A DNA stretch of 64,000 nt from Actinomycetota bacterium (GCA_018268465.1 JAFDWN010000020.1:62001-126000), one strand, 5' to 3'. Counted from the stretch's first letter, positions 1-8,524 are shown. Made by a program: numbers and translations. The notes: a model not told the origin generated them from the sequence alone.

Positions 1-379
1 CCGCCCGGCACGACAGGTACACCGACTTGAGGTTCACGTCCTGCACCCGCTGCCAGGCGGGCAACTCGGTGGTCTCGATCAGGTCGTCGTCGGGCGGTGA
101 GATCCCCGCGTTGTTGAACGCGACGTCGACGGATCCGTAGGCGTCGGCCGCACCGTCGAACAGCGCGTTGACCTGGCCCTCGTCGGACACGTCGACGGGC
201 AGGAACAGACCGTCCAGTTCGTCGGCCGCATTCTGGCCCGCGGTGGCGTCGAGGTCGCCGATCACGAGGATGGCGCCCTCGGCGCGCATGCGCCGGGCTG
301 CGGCCAGTCCGATGCCGCTACCGCCGCCGGTGACGACGGCGACCCTGCCCGCCAGCCGCCGAGTCAGATCTACCACCAT
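1..379 (-). CDS. SDR-family dehydrogenase (3' end cut by window edge)
   Basis: About 126 N-terminal residues of a classical short-chain dehydrogenase are visible. A TGGGSGIG dinucleotide-binding loop lies near residue 18, an acidic residue follows at the end of beta-2 (GDLDA), and the NNAG motif comes before the window edge cuts the gene. The catalytic Tyr-x3-Lys is off the window. The ATG at 379 has GAGGGAGGAA upstream. It lies 37 bp after the aldehyde dehydrogenase stop on the same strand and matches the position of Rv2857c in M. tuberculosis. In this context it could oxidise the alcohol group of a gamma-glutamylated amino alcohol to the aldehyde used by the next enzyme; that role is inference. 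Confidence 0.85.
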   Translation of the reverse strand, partial: MVVDLTRRLAGRVAVVTGGGSGIGLAAARRMRAEGAILVIGDLDATAGQNAADELDGLFLPVDVSDEGQVNALFDGAADAYGSVDVAFNNAGISPPDDDLIETTELPAWQRVQDVNLKSVYLSCRA

Positions 380-416
380 TTCCTCCCTCGTCGTTTCGAT
401 CCCGCCCCGCCGATGG

Positions 417-1784
417 TCACGGGGCGTCCTGGATCGCGATGAACACATTCTTGGTTTCGGTGAACGACAGTGGGGCGTCAGGCCCGAGTTCACGCCCCAG
501 ACCGGACTGTTTGAACCCGCCGAACGGGGTGTTGTACCGCACCGACGAATGCGAATTGACGGACAGATTGCCGGATTCCACCGCGCGAGACACCCGCAGG
601 GCGCGGGACAGGTTATCCGTCCAGATCGACCCGGACAGCCCGTAGGGGGTGTCGTTGGCCAGTGCGATCGCATCGGCCTCGTCGTCGAACGGCAGCACGG
701 TCACCACCGGGCCGAAGATCTCGTCGGTGACGGTGCGATCCGTACGGGGCGGCGTGAGCACCGTCGGCGCGAACCAGAACCCGGGACCCGACGGCGCGTC
801 GCCGCGGAACGCCACCGGGGCGTCGTCAGGCACGTACGACGCCACCGAATCCCAGTGTGCGCGCGACACCAAGGGACCCATCTCGGTGTCCCTGGCCTGC
901 GGGTCTCCCACCACCACACCCTTGACGGCAGGTTCGAGCAGTTCCATGAACCGGTCATAGACACTGCGCTGCACCAGTATCCGGCTGCGGGCGCAGCAGT
1001 CCTGGCCGGCGTTGTCGAACACCCCGTAGGGTGCGGTGGCGGCGGCGCGCTCGAGATCGCAGTCGTCGAAGACGATATTGGCGCTCTTGCCGCCCAGTTC
1101 CAGCGTCACCCGCTTGACCTGCGCGGCGGCGCCGGCCATCACCCGGGTGCCCACCTCGGTGGAGCCCGTGAACACCAGCTTGCGCACGTCGGGGTGGGTG
1201 ACGAAGCGCTCCCCCACCACCGAACCCTTCCCCGGCAGGACCTGGAACAGGTCGGCGGGCAGCCCGGCCTCGACGGCGAGCTCGCCCAGCCGCATCGTGG
1301 TCAGCGGGGTCCACTCGGCCGGTTTGAGCACCACCGCGTTACCCGCCGCGAGCGCAGGGGCGAAACCCCACGACGCGATGGTCATCGGGAAGTTCCACGG
1401 GGTGATCACCCCGACGACGCCGAGCGGCTCGTTGAACGTCACGTCCAGGCCGCCCGCGACGGGAATCTGCTTGCCCGACATCCGTTCCGGCGTGGCCGAG
1501 TAGAACTGCAGCACATTGCGCACATGTCCGGCCTCGGCTTCGGCGCTGCCGATGGGATGCCCGGAGTTGGCGACCTCCAGCGCGGCCAGCTCGCCGATAT
1601 GGGCGTCGACCACCGCCGCGAAGGACCGCAGCGCCGCGGCGCGTGCGCCCGGCGCCAGCCGTGCCCAATCCCGTTGGGCCGCTTTGGCACGGGCCACGGC
1701 ATCGTCGACACCGTCCACGTCGACCTGCTCGACGGTGCGCAGCAGTTCCTCGGTCGCGGGGTTGATCACCGCTGACGCCGTCAT
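417..1784 (-). CDS. aldC: NAD(P)-dependent aldehyde dehydrogenase (Rv2858c/aldC-like)
   Basis: A 455-residue aldehyde dehydrogenase that oxidises an aldehyde to a carboxylate in the cytosol. Visible motifs are the cofactor segment FTGSTEVG, the general-base Glu in LELGGKS and the catalytic Cys in NAGQDCC. The C-terminal FGGFKQSG-type segment is present. The ATG at 1784 has a GGAAGGAGA ribosome site; reading further upstream only runs through the previous gene. It overlaps the amidotransferase stop by 4 bp (ATGA), so translation is likely coupled. Members of this subfamily include gamma-glutamyl-gamma-aminobutyraldehyde dehydrogenases, which fits the neighbouring glnA4 and hydrolase. The exact substrate is unknown; a gamma-glutamyl-aminoaldehyde is inferred. 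Confidence 0.93.
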   Translation of the reverse strand: MTASAVINPATEELLRTVEQVDVDGVDDAVARAKAAQRDWARLAPGARAAALRSFAAVVDAHIGELAALEVANSGHPIGSAEAEAGHVRNVLQFYSATPERMSGKQIPVAGGLDVTFNEPLGVVGVITPWNFPMTIASWGFAPALAAGNAVVLKPAEWTPLTTMRLGELAVEAGLPADLFQVLPGKGSVVGERFVTHPDVRKLVFTGSTEVGTRVMAGAAAQVKRVTLELGGKSANIVFDDCDLERAAATAPYGVFDNAGQDCCARSRILVQRSVYDRFMELLEPAVKGVVVGDPQARDTEMGPLVSRAHWDSVASYVPDDAPVAFRGDAPSGPGFWFAPTVLTPPRTDRTVTDEIFGPVVTVLPFDDEADAIALANDTPYGLSGSIWTDNLSRALRVSRAVESGNLSVNSHSSVRYNTPFGGFKQSGLGRELGPDAPLSFTETKNVFIAIQDAP

Positions 1785-2614
1785 GCCGGTCTCCTTCCCG
1801 GGGCCGTGCCGGTCCCGCTCTGTTTCGCGTACGACGCCGCCGCGTGCACCACACCGGCGAACAGCCGGAGATCGTCGAGTCGCTCCTCCGGATGCCACTG
1901 CACCCCCAGCAGAAACACGCCGGCGCCCGGCTGCCCCTCGACGGCTTCCACGACACCGTCGGAGTCGCGGGCGCTGACGACGAGGCCGTCGCCCAGTCGG
2001 TCGATCGCCTGATGGTGATAGCACTGCGCATCCGAGGACTCGCCGATCAGCGCGGCCAGCCTGGTGCCCGGCACCGTGCGCACCGCCGACGTCCCGAAGA
2101 CCGCATTGCCCTGCTGGTGGTGGGTGTGTCCGAGGACGTCGGGCAGATGCTGATGCAGGCTGCCGCCCAGCGCGACGTTGATCACCTGTGCACCCCGGCA
2201 GATACCGAGCACCGGCATGGCGCGCCGACGCGCGGCGTCGAGCAGCGCGAACTCCCATGCGTCGCGGACGCGGTCGGGTTCGTCGGTGCGGGGATGGGGG
2301 GTCGCGCCGTATCCGGCCGGATCGACATCCCTGCCGCCGGTGAGGATCAGCCCGTCGAGGCCGTCGACGATGCGGTCCACCGCGCGCGGGTCGACCGGCT
2401 GCGGCGGCAGCAGCACCGTCACGCCGCCGGCCAGACCGACACCCTGGAGGTAGATCGCGGGCAGGAAGCTCGCCTGGACGTCCCAGACCCCCGTCTGAGC
2501 CTGCTGCAGATAGGTGGTCATACCGATCACCGGCCGAGCAGACGCAAAAGCACCCGGGACACCGGGATTTTGGGGACTTTCGCGTCGGCTCGCGCCGGGA
2601 CTAGAGCCGTTCAA
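1781..2614 (-). CDS. Class I glutamine amidotransferase-like gamma-glutamyl hydrolase (PuuD-like, Rv2859c homologue)
   Basis: A 277-residue stand-alone class I glutamine amidotransferase fold. The nucleophile Cys lies in GICRGAQVINVALGG (about residue 139) and the His-Glu pair in GVQWHPEE (about residue 240). Family members such as PuuD release gamma-linked glutamate from gamma-glutamyl amines, so the likely job is the final hydrolysis of a gamma-glutamyl acid after GlnA4 and the aldehyde dehydrogenase. The start at 2614 overlaps the glnA4 stop by 14 bp. The first about 28 residues are Pro/Ser/Arg-rich and are encoded across an inverted repeat (2535-2592). The conserved domain begins at ARPVIGMTTY, so a shorter product cannot be excluded. 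Confidence 0.88.
   Translation of the reverse strand: MNGSSPGASRRESPQNPGVPGAFASARPVIGMTTYLQQAQTGVWDVQASFLPAIYLQGVGLAGGVTVLLPPQPVDPRAVDRIVDGLDGLILTGGRDVDPAGYGATPHPRTDEPDRVRDAWEFALLDAARRRAMPVLGICRGAQVINVALGGSLHQHLPDVLGHTHHQQGNAVFGTSAVRTVPGTRLAALIGESSDAQCYHHQAIDRLGDGLVVSARDSDGVVEAVEGQPGAGVFLLGVQWHPEERLDDLRLFAGVVHAAASYAKQSGTGTAPGRRPA
2535..2592. repeat. Imperfect palindromic (REP-like) repeat inside the amidotransferase 5' end
   Basis: Arms 2535-2550 (CGAGCAGACGCAAAAG) and 2577-2592 (reverse complement CGAGCCGACGCGAAAG) match at 14 of 16 positions. The 26-bp centre itself contains CCCGG-N4-CCGGG. It lies at the glnA4/amidotransferase junction and is translated as the variable amidotransferase N-terminus. 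The arm sequence resembles a palindrome that I recall as frequent between mycobacterial genes; a genome-wide count would settle that. Confidence 0.6.
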
Positions 2615-3995
2615 ACCCGCGCATCCTCTCCCAGTCGGTCACCGACGCGTTGAACGCGGCCAGCTCGATGCGGGCGTTGTTGAGGTAGTGCTCGACAACC
2701 TCGTCGCCGAACGCCTCACGGGCCACCTTCGACTCACCGAACAGTACGGCGGCTTCGGTCAGCGTGGTGGGCAGCCGGTCGGCTCCGCTGGTGTACGCGT
2801 TGCCCTCCAGCGCCGCGGGAAGTTCCAGCTCCTGCTCGATGCCGTGCAGTCCGCCCGCGATCAGCGCGGCCACCGCCAGGTACTGGTTGACGTCACCGCC
2901 GGGGGCGCGGCACTCCATCCGCATCCCATGGCCGTGACCGACCACACGCAGCGCGCAGGTGCGGTTGTCCATCCCCCACGCGATCGCCGTCGGCGCGAAA
3001 CTGCCGTCGACGAATCGCTTGTAGGAGTTGATGTTCGGCGCGTAGAACAGCGTCAGCTCACGCAGCGTAGCCAGCTGGCCGGCGATGAAGCTGCGGAACA
3101 TCGCCGACATGCCGTGACTCTCGCCGGCATCGGCGAACACCGCACTGCCGTCCGCACCGCGCAGCGAGATGTGGATGTGACAGCTGTTTCCTTCGCGCTC
3201 ATCGTATTTCGCCATGAACGTCAGACTCTTGCCGTGTTGGTCGGCGATCTCCTTGGCACCGTTCTTGTAGATAGTGTGGTTGTCGCAGGTGACCCGGGCA
3301 TGGTCGTAGCGGAACGCGATCTCCTGCTGGCCGAGATTGCATTCGCCTTTGACGCCCTCGCAGTACATGCCCGCGCCCGCCATGCCCAGCCGGATGTCGC
3401 GCAGCAGCGGCTCCATCCGCGTCGACGCCAGCATCGCGTAGTCCACGTTGTAGTCACTGGCCGCCGTCAGCCCCCGGTATCCCGCGGCCCAGGCGTCGCG
3501 ATAGCTGTCGTCGAACACCATGAACTCCAACTCGGTGCCCACGTAGGGCACCAGGCCACGTTCGGACAGCCGGTCGATCTGGCGGTTGAGGATGCTGCGC
3601 GGTGCGGCCGACACCGGTTCGCCGTGATCCCAGGAGAGGTCGGCCAGCACCAGCGCGGTCCCCGGCAGCCACGGGACGAGACGCAGCGTGGAGAAGTCGG
3701 GTGTCATCACCATGTCGCCGTAGCCCGTCGACCAGCTCGACATCGCATACCCGTCGACGGTGTTCATGTCGACGTCGACGGCCAGCAGATAGTTGCAACA
3801 TTCGGCGCCGTGCGCCGCCACGTCGTCGACGAACAGGCGCGCCGACACCCGCTTGCCGGTGAGCCGGCCCTGCATATCGCAGAAGGCCACGATGACGGTG
3901 TCGACGTCACCGTCGGCCACCAACGACTCCAGATCGGTTCGCGCCAGCAAGCCGGTCGTGACGTGCGGTCGTCCATTGCCGTCCGTTGTCACCAT
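2601..3995 (-). CDS. glnA4: Glutamine synthetase-like gamma-glutamylamide synthetase GlnA4
   Basis: A 464-residue class-I glutamine synthetase paralogue (Rv2860c position). It shows the ATP/glutamate-site segment GNSCHIHISLRG, the arginine-loop block APTAIAWGMDNRTCALR and PGGDVNQYLAVAALIAGG. A canonical adenylylation-loop Tyr is not obvious. In Streptomyces coelicolor the GlnA4 family ligates glutamate to ethanolamine, and other paralogues act on polyamines. The nearby ethanolamine-type permease, aldehyde dehydrogenase, SDR and gamma-glutamyl hydrolase support an amine-glutamylating role over nitrogen assimilation. ATG at 3995 is preferred (GGGAAGG nine bases upstream) over a TTG two codons earlier. 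A 130-bp upstream region carries an operator-like motif. Confidence 0.88.
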   Translation of the reverse strand: MVTTDGNGRPHVTTGLLARTDLESLVADGDVDTVIVAFCDMQGRLTGKRVSARLFVDDVAAHGAECCNYLLAVDVDMNTVDGYAMSSWSTGYGDMVMTPDFSTLRLVPWLPGTALVLADLSWDHGEPVSAAPRSILNRQIDRLSERGLVPYVGTELEFMVFDDSYRDAWAAGYRGLTAASDYNVDYAMLASTRMEPLLRDIRLGMAGAGMYCEGVKGECNLGQQEIAFRYDHARVTCDNHTIYKNGAKEIADQHGKSLTFMAKYDEREGNSCHIHISLRGADGSAVFADAGESHGMSAMFRSFIAGQLATLRELTLFYAPNINSYKRFVDGSFAPTAIAWGMDNRTCALRVVGHGHGMRMECRAPGGDVNQYLAVAALIAGGLHGIEQELELPAALEGNAYTSGADRLPTTLTEAAVLFGESKVAREAFGDEVVEHYLNNARIELAAFNASVTDWERMRGFERL

Positions 3996-4044
3996 TGCCA
4001 ACCGCCTTCCCGACGTCCCACCGTGTAGGTTTTACCAGTCTGCC

Positions 4045-4069
4045 ACCTCTAAAGGTTGGACACCAGACC
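4045..4069. promoter_or_regulatory. Operator-like motif upstream of glnA4 (copy A)
   Basis: The sequence AAAGGTTGGACACCAGACC (4051-4069), preceded by ACCTCT, forms the near-palindrome ACCTCTAAAGGT. The same 19-bp word recurs with 15 of 19 identities at 10393-10411, between the permease and the asnO-type gene. The shared motif, next to a GntR regulator gene, suggests a common regulator. Which protein binds is inferred. Confidence 0.45.
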
Positions 4070-4125
4070 AATAAACGGCGTCCCCGAACCGGCCAGGACC
4101 GCGCACGGCACCGGACGGCCCGCGC

Positions 4126-4890
4126 TCACCTGGCCGCGGCGCGCGCAGGGGTGGCCGGGTACGCGTCGCCGCGGCGCTGGGCTTGGCGGTTCACCCGGAC
4201 GTCGAATGCCTCCGAGACGTGCCACTCCCGCGACAGCATGACCGGGGTCCCGTCGCGGTCGTAGTCGATCTCCTCGATGTAGAGCAGGGGTTTGCCGCGC
4301 CGGACCCCGAGCACCTTGGCCGTGTGACCGGTGCTGGCAACCGCCCGCAGCGTCGCCGTCGCGTGGTCGGCGGCGTGCCCGCAGGATTCGAGCAGCGCGA
4401 ACAGCGACGGATCCAGGTTGTGCAGATCGAGGTCGGTGCGCAGCAGGTACGCCGGGATCCGGTCGTGTGAGTAGATCACCGGCCGGTCGTCGGCGGTGCG
4501 AACCCGCTCGACCGCGAGGACGGTATCGCCCGCGGCGAGTTGCAGGGGGTCGTCGCCCTTGGCGCACTGCTCGAAAACCGCCTCGAGAACCCGCATTCCG
4601 GGTCGTGCCCCCGCGCTCTCGATCATCGCGAGGTAGCTCAGCGTGGAGTCCAGGCCGTGGGGCATCCGCCTGCGCTCGGTGACGTAGCTGCCCGAACCGC
4701 GGCGGCGGGTGACATACCCGGCCTCGATCAGTGCGCGCACCGCATCACGCACCGTGGCACGAGATACGTTGAAACGCTTGGCCAGTTCACCCTCGGTCGG
4801 CAACTTCGCTCCCGGCGGCAACTGCGAACTGGTGATCTCCTCGAGCAGTTCGTCACGCAGCCGGTCGGCGAGCAACGTTCGGCCGGACAC
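4126..4890 (-). CDS. GntR-family regulator, HutC subfamily (UTRA domain)
   Basis: A 254-residue regulator with an N-terminal winged helix (about 8-75: PPGAKLPTEGELAKRFNVSRATVRDA, then GYVTRRRGSGSYV). A UTRA effector domain follows (about 95-240) with the typical YIEEIDYDRDGTPVMLS strand region. HutC-type proteins repress catabolic operons until a small ligand binds. It starts with GTG, 9 bp after the TIM-barrel stop, so it is co-transcribed with the kinase/dehydrogenase operon and lies directly upstream of glnA4. It is a natural candidate to control both halves of this cluster through the repeated motif at 4051 and 10393. Confidence 0.9.
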   Translation of the reverse strand: MSGRTLLADRLRDELLEEITSSQLPPGAKLPTEGELAKRFNVSRATVRDAVRALIEAGYVTRRRGSGSYVTERRRMPHGLDSTLSYLAMIESAGARPGMRVLEAVFEQCAKGDDPLQLAAGDTVLAVERVRTADDRPVIYSHDRIPAYLLRTDLDLHNLDPSLFALLESCGHAADHATATLRAVASTGHTAKVLGVRRGKPLLYIEEIDYDRDGTPVMLSREWHVSEAFDVRVNRQAQRRGDAYPATPARAAAR

Positions 4891-4899
4891 AGTCGCAGC

Positions 4900-5625
4900 C
4901 TACGTGGGGGCGTTGCGCGCCGCACCCATGGTGGTCGTTCGGTGCGCCGCGGGTGGCGGCCCCGTCGCTCCGTCGACCACGGCGCGCACCTGGTCGGCGA
5001 TGGACGGCGCACCGGGCAGCAGGCCGTCGAAGATCGCGCTGCCGATCGTGTACCCCCACGCGCCGGTGTCGCCGACCCGGGCGGCCTGCTCGATGCTCGC
5101 GATCGACCCCGCGACGATGACCGGACCGTCGGCACTGGCGACCACCTGCCGGATGAGGGTGTCGTGGTCGGCGGTCGGATGGCGAAGCGCGAGAAGGTCG
5201 ACGCCGGCCACATGGTCGAGCGCGGTGAGTCGCCGGGCGTCGGCCGCGATCTCCTCGACCGTGCCGAGCAGCACGCTGGGATGGTCGACGACGCGGCCCG
5301 GGAACGGGCAGTACCGGATCCCGCCCGCCAGCAGCCCGGCCGCATCCTCGGCGTGCGTACCGCCGAGGACCCAGTCGACCCCGGCGCGGGCCGCGCCGCG
5401 CAGCGACGCGAGTTCGTCCTCCTTGCTCGTCGAGACGACCTCCAGCATCACCTCGAATCCGGCGTCGTGGGCCAGTGCCGCCAGCTCGCGCTGTCGCGCG
5501 GGGTCGGCTCCCACATCCTTGAATCCGATGTAGCGCAATCCCGTGCCCGCCAGCGTCGGGATGATCTCGGCGGCGTGGTCGACGGTCCGGTCGCCATGGG
5601 TCAGCATGAACACGAAGTGCGACAA
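4900..5625 (-). CDS. Uncharacterised TIM-barrel protein of a polyol-type catabolic operon
   Basis: A 241-residue alpha/beta-barrel protein that I cannot assign to a named family. Repeating beta-alpha units are visible: GLRYIGFKDVG, FEVMLEVVST, VDWVLGGTH, GVDLLALR, GPVIVAGSI, GAWGYTIGSAIFDG. The last two look like the phosphate-binding loops of barrels acting on phosphorylated sugars. The TTG at 5625 is chosen because GAGAGGAG lies seven bases upstream; an internal ATG at 5607 is the alternative. It follows the dehydrogenase gene by 29 bp. Given a kinase and a dehydrogenase upstream, it could isomerise or cleave a phosphorylated ketose; this is inference, and the enzyme class is open. Confidence 0.6.
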   Translation of the reverse strand: MSHFVFMLTHGDRTVDHAAEIIPTLAGTGLRYIGFKDVGADPARQRELAALAHDAGFEVMLEVVSTSKEDELASLRGAARAGVDWVLGGTHAEDAAGLLAGGIRYCPFPGRVVDHPSVLLGTVEEIAADARRLTALDHVAGVDLLALRHPTADHDTLIRQVVASADGPVIVAGSIASIEQAARVGDTGAWGYTIGSAIFDGLLPGAPSIADQVRAVVDGATGPPPAAHRTTTMGAARNAPT

Positions 5626-5654
5626 CGACGTACTCCTCTCTCTGCGCGGTTGGC

Positions 5655-7010
5655 TCAGCGGCCGGTCGCCGCGTCCGCCACGATCGATCGCGCCGAATCG
5701 TCGGACCACACTCCGAGGAGGTCGGCGAAATCGACGATCGAGATCCGGTCGCGTAGCAGGTGGGAGTTCCGCAGCGCCCAGAACAGCAGGTCGTCGTCGT
5801 AACCGGCGCCGAGATCCCCCGCCACGGCGGGCAGCCCGCTCGCCCGGCCCGCGTCGTCGAACCCCTCCGGTGTGGGCAGCGTGAGCGATGCCACGAACGG
5901 CGCCCAGTCCGCGACGAGCGCCTCGACCGCCGACCGGTGCGCGAGCAGCCACTCACGCTTTGCGCGGTACGCCGTCCAGCACTGCTCGACGGTCCGGACT
6001 TCGAACGCGGCGAACGCCCGCGTGACCGCCTCGCGGGCCGCCGACTCGTCCGGCACCCGCACCCGCACACCTGCCGAGCCGATCGTGCGGTCCACCAGCC
6101 GCCACACCCGCACGGCCAGCCGCGTCGCCACCGTCACCTGCATGCCGTGGGCGGCCGCCGCGCAGCCGCGCCGGTGCAACGCCATCTCCAGCAGATGCGA
6201 CACGGCGTGCTCACTGCCCGACGCGGGCGCGGTCGACCCGACGATCCCCATCGACAGTCCACTGGCCGCCAGCAGCCGGGCGAGGTCGGCGAGACCCTCC
6301 GGTTCGGCGGTGCGCGCCGCACTCGCGAGGGCCGGAAGCATCGGCATGGCCGCCAGGACCTGGTCGACGACCGCGCCGCGATACGGCGGTCCGTGGCCCA
6401 GCCGCGACGCGAGGCGCCATTCGGCGACGGCGTTGGGAACCGTCGACAGATCACCCACTCCGGCCAGGTTGAGTCGCCACGGTGCGGCGGCGAGGATGTC
6501 GGTGTCGGCGACGAGGGCGTCCGGCCATCGCGACGTGACGGTGCGTTTCGCGCCCGAGATCACCAGCACGCTGCGGTCGGCGATGAATCCGTTGATGCTG
6601 CAAGCGGTTTGGACCGCGATGTGACGACTTCCGGTCCGCTGGGCGGTGACCTTCGCGATATCGGTGAGCGTGCCGGACCCGACCGAGACGAGCAGGCGCG
6701 CGGCACCGACGGTACCGATCGCCCGCGCGACGGTGGCCTCGTCGGCGTGCACCGTCCCCGTGCCGAGCTGGACGACGGGGCAGCCCCCCAGCAGGGCGGC
6801 CAGCCGGTCGACGACCGGACCCGACGGTGTGCGGTAGGGCCCGCCGTCGCTGAGGATGACTGGCGCCGTGGCCGGGAGTGTTGCGGCGATATCGGTGACG
6901 GCGCCGTCGAGAACCGACGCGCCGATGCGTACGTCGACGGCGGGCAGCTCCGCGACACCGCGCCCGCGCAGATCCGCAAGGACGGCGGCGGGGTCGGGCA
7001 CGGTGATCAC
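5655..7010 (-). CDS. Glycerol-1-phosphate dehydrogenase-like (AraM/EgsA family) oxidoreductase with C-terminal extension
   Basis: A 451-residue member of the iron-containing alcohol dehydrogenase / sn-glycerol-1-phosphate dehydrogenase fold. A glycine-rich NAD(P) segment (SVGSGTLTDIAKVTA) is followed by metal-ligand positions: Asp in GVGDLSTVPNAVAEW, His in SGSEHAVSHLLEM and His in AAHGMQVTVATRL. It probably oxidises a phosphorylated polyol made by the FGGY kinase. It is longer than the AraM-type proteins I recall (about 390-400 residues); the extra C-terminal part is rich in Trp and acidic residues. The GTG start overlaps the kinase stop (GTGA), so translation is likely coupled. The substrate is unknown. 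Confidence 0.78.
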   Translation of the reverse strand: MITVPDPAAVLADLRGRGVAELPAVDVRIGASVLDGAVTDIAATLPATAPVILSDGGPYRTPSGPVVDRLAALLGGCPVVQLGTGTVHADEATVARAIGTVGAARLLVSVGSGTLTDIAKVTAQRTGSRHIAVQTACSINGFIADRSVLVISGAKRTVTSRWPDALVADTDILAAAPWRLNLAGVGDLSTVPNAVAEWRLASRLGHGPPYRGAVVDQVLAAMPMLPALASAARTAEPEGLADLARLLAASGLSMGIVGSTAPASGSEHAVSHLLEMALHRRGCAAAAHGMQVTVATRLAVRVWRLVDRTIGSAGVRVRVPDESAAREAVTRAFAAFEVRTVEQCWTAYRAKREWLLAHRSAVEALVADWAPFVASLTLPTPEGFDDAGRASGLPAVAGDLGAGYDDDLLFWALRNSHLLRDRISIVDFADLLGVWSDDSARSIVADAATGR

Positions 7011-8524
7011 GCGTGCCGACCCGACAGGACGCGATGCGTGGACGGGGTGGGTTCGGCGGGTGCCAGGGCGGACTCGACGGCGTCGAAGGTGGCGCGGTAG
7101 CGCCCGTACGCGTCGGCGTACTCGCGGTCGGCGGCCGGGCCGGGTTCGATCGTCGCGGGGTTGAGCCGGACCGCGACCGACGCGGCGCGGAAGTCGGCGA
7201 AGAACCCCGCCCCCACCCCGGCGACCATGGCGGCACCGACGGCGGTGGCCTCTTTCGTGAGCACCCGCCGCACCGGCCTGCCGAGCACGTCGGCCTTGAT
7301 GGTGGCCCACAGATCGTCCCGCGCGCCGCCACCGACGATCCGTATCTCGCCCTGGCCGAGGCCGAGCGCCTCGAGCCGTTCGACGATGTCGCGCAACGCG
7401 TACGCGCAACCCTCGAGGACCGCCCTGGCGAGGTGGGCGGAGGTGTGGTTCATCGCCAGGCCGAGCAGTCCGCCGCGCATCCGGTCGTTCCAGCGCGGTG
7501 CCGTCGCTCCCGACAGCGCGGGCAGGAACAGCACCCCGTCGCTGCCGGGTGGCGCCGCGTGCGCGAGTGGGAAGATCTCGGCCTGCGCCACCCCCAGCAC
7601 ACCGGCCAGCCACAACGTGCTGCCGCCACTGACGAAGCCGGGATTCTCGATCAGCCAGGATCCGGGGACGGCGTGGCCGTGGGTCTCCACCAGGCAGCAC
7701 GGATCACGCACGGGTGCCGCGGACACCGTCGTCACGGGTTCGGCGGTGCCGGTGACATCGACGACCACCCCGGCCTCGATCGCGCCCGCACCCACCGAGG
7801 CGGCGTGTTCGTCACCCGTGCCCACGACGACCCGGCATTCCCGCGGCAGCCCGAACTCGGCCGCGACGGTGGGCCGCAGCGTTCCGACCACGTCGGTCGA
7901 CGGCCGCACCGGTGCCAGCATCGCCGGATCCAGGTCGGCCGCCGCACACAGGGCGGCGTCGAAGTCGCCGCGAATGACGTCGTAGACCATCGTCGACGAG
8001 GCGTTGGCGGGGTCCTGGGCGTGCGAGCCCGTGAGGTGGTGCAGCAGATAGGACCCCACCGGTGCGAACATCGCGGCGCGCCGCCGGACGCCGGGTTCGC
8101 ACTCCCGGATCCACATCATCTTCGGCGCGCTGTGCGACGCGTCGGCGACCAGGCCGGTCCGTTCGGCGAGGGCGTCCTCGCCGACCGCCGCGACCAACCG
8201 TTCGCACTGGTCGGTGGCGCGTTTGTCCAGCCAGATGATGGCCGGGCGCAGCGGCTCGCCCTCGGCGTCGCACGCCACGACACCGTCGACCTGACTGCCC
8301 AGCCCCATCGCGACGATCCGCGACGCGTCGATGCCCGCGGTCGCCGCCCGCACGGCGTCACGCAGCGCGGTGCAGTAGGTACGCGGGTCCTGCTCGGCCC
8401 AGCCGTCCCGTTCGTGCACCATCGTGAGCGCGGCCGACCCGCTACCCGCGACGTCGCCGTCCTCGTCGACGAGCACGACCTTGATGCTTTGCGAGCCGAT
8501 GTCGGCTCCCAGGACCAGCGACAC
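7007..8524 (-). CDS. FGGY-family carbohydrate kinase (xylulokinase-like)
   Basis: A 505-residue sugar/polyol kinase with the two actin-like ATPase lobes. Visible motifs are GADIGSQSIKVVL at the N-terminus, IIWLDKRAT, the family signature region PKMMWIRE, the nucleotide motif GTGDEHAASVGAG and GGGARDDLWATIKADVLG near residue 400. It transfers phosphate from ATP to a hydroxyl of a sugar or polyol. The GTG at 8524 has GAGGGGGGA just upstream; an in-frame upstream extension has no homology-like content. It sits 71 bp after the permease and overlaps the dehydrogenase start. FGGY specificity cannot be read from sequence alone. Confidence 0.88.
   Translation of the reverse strand: MSLVLGADIGSQSIKVVLVDEDGDVAGSGSAALTMVHERDGWAEQDPRTYCTALRDAVRAATAGIDASRIVAMGLGSQVDGVVACDAEGEPLRPAIIWLDKRATDQCERLVAAVGEDALAERTGLVADASHSAPKMMWIRECEPGVRRRAAMFAPVGSYLLHHLTGSHAQDPANASSTMVYDVIRGDFDAALCAAADLDPAMLAPVRPSTDVVGTLRPTVAAEFGLPRECRVVVGTGDEHAASVGAGAIEAGVVVDVTGTAEPVTTVSAAPVRDPCCLVETHGHAVPGSWLIENPGFVSGGSTLWLAGVLGVAQAEIFPLAHAAPPGSDGVLFLPALSGATAPRWNDRMRGGLLGLAMNHTSAHLARAVLEGCAYALRDIVERLEALGLGQGEIRIVGGGARDDLWATIKADVLGRPVRRVLTKEATAVGAAMVAGVGAGFFADFRAASVAVRLNPATIEPGPAADREYADAYGRYRATFDAVESALAPAEPTPSTHRVLSGRHA

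Noticed and set aside
168..1775. Long plus-strand open frame opposite the aldehyde dehydrogenase
   Set aside because: It is an antisense shadow of a convincing gene in high-GC DNA and has low-complexity Arg/Gly/His composition.
1785..2258. N-terminal extension of the aldehyde dehydrogenase frame
   Set aside because: It runs through the amidotransferase in another frame; the conserved start with a ribosome site is at 1784.
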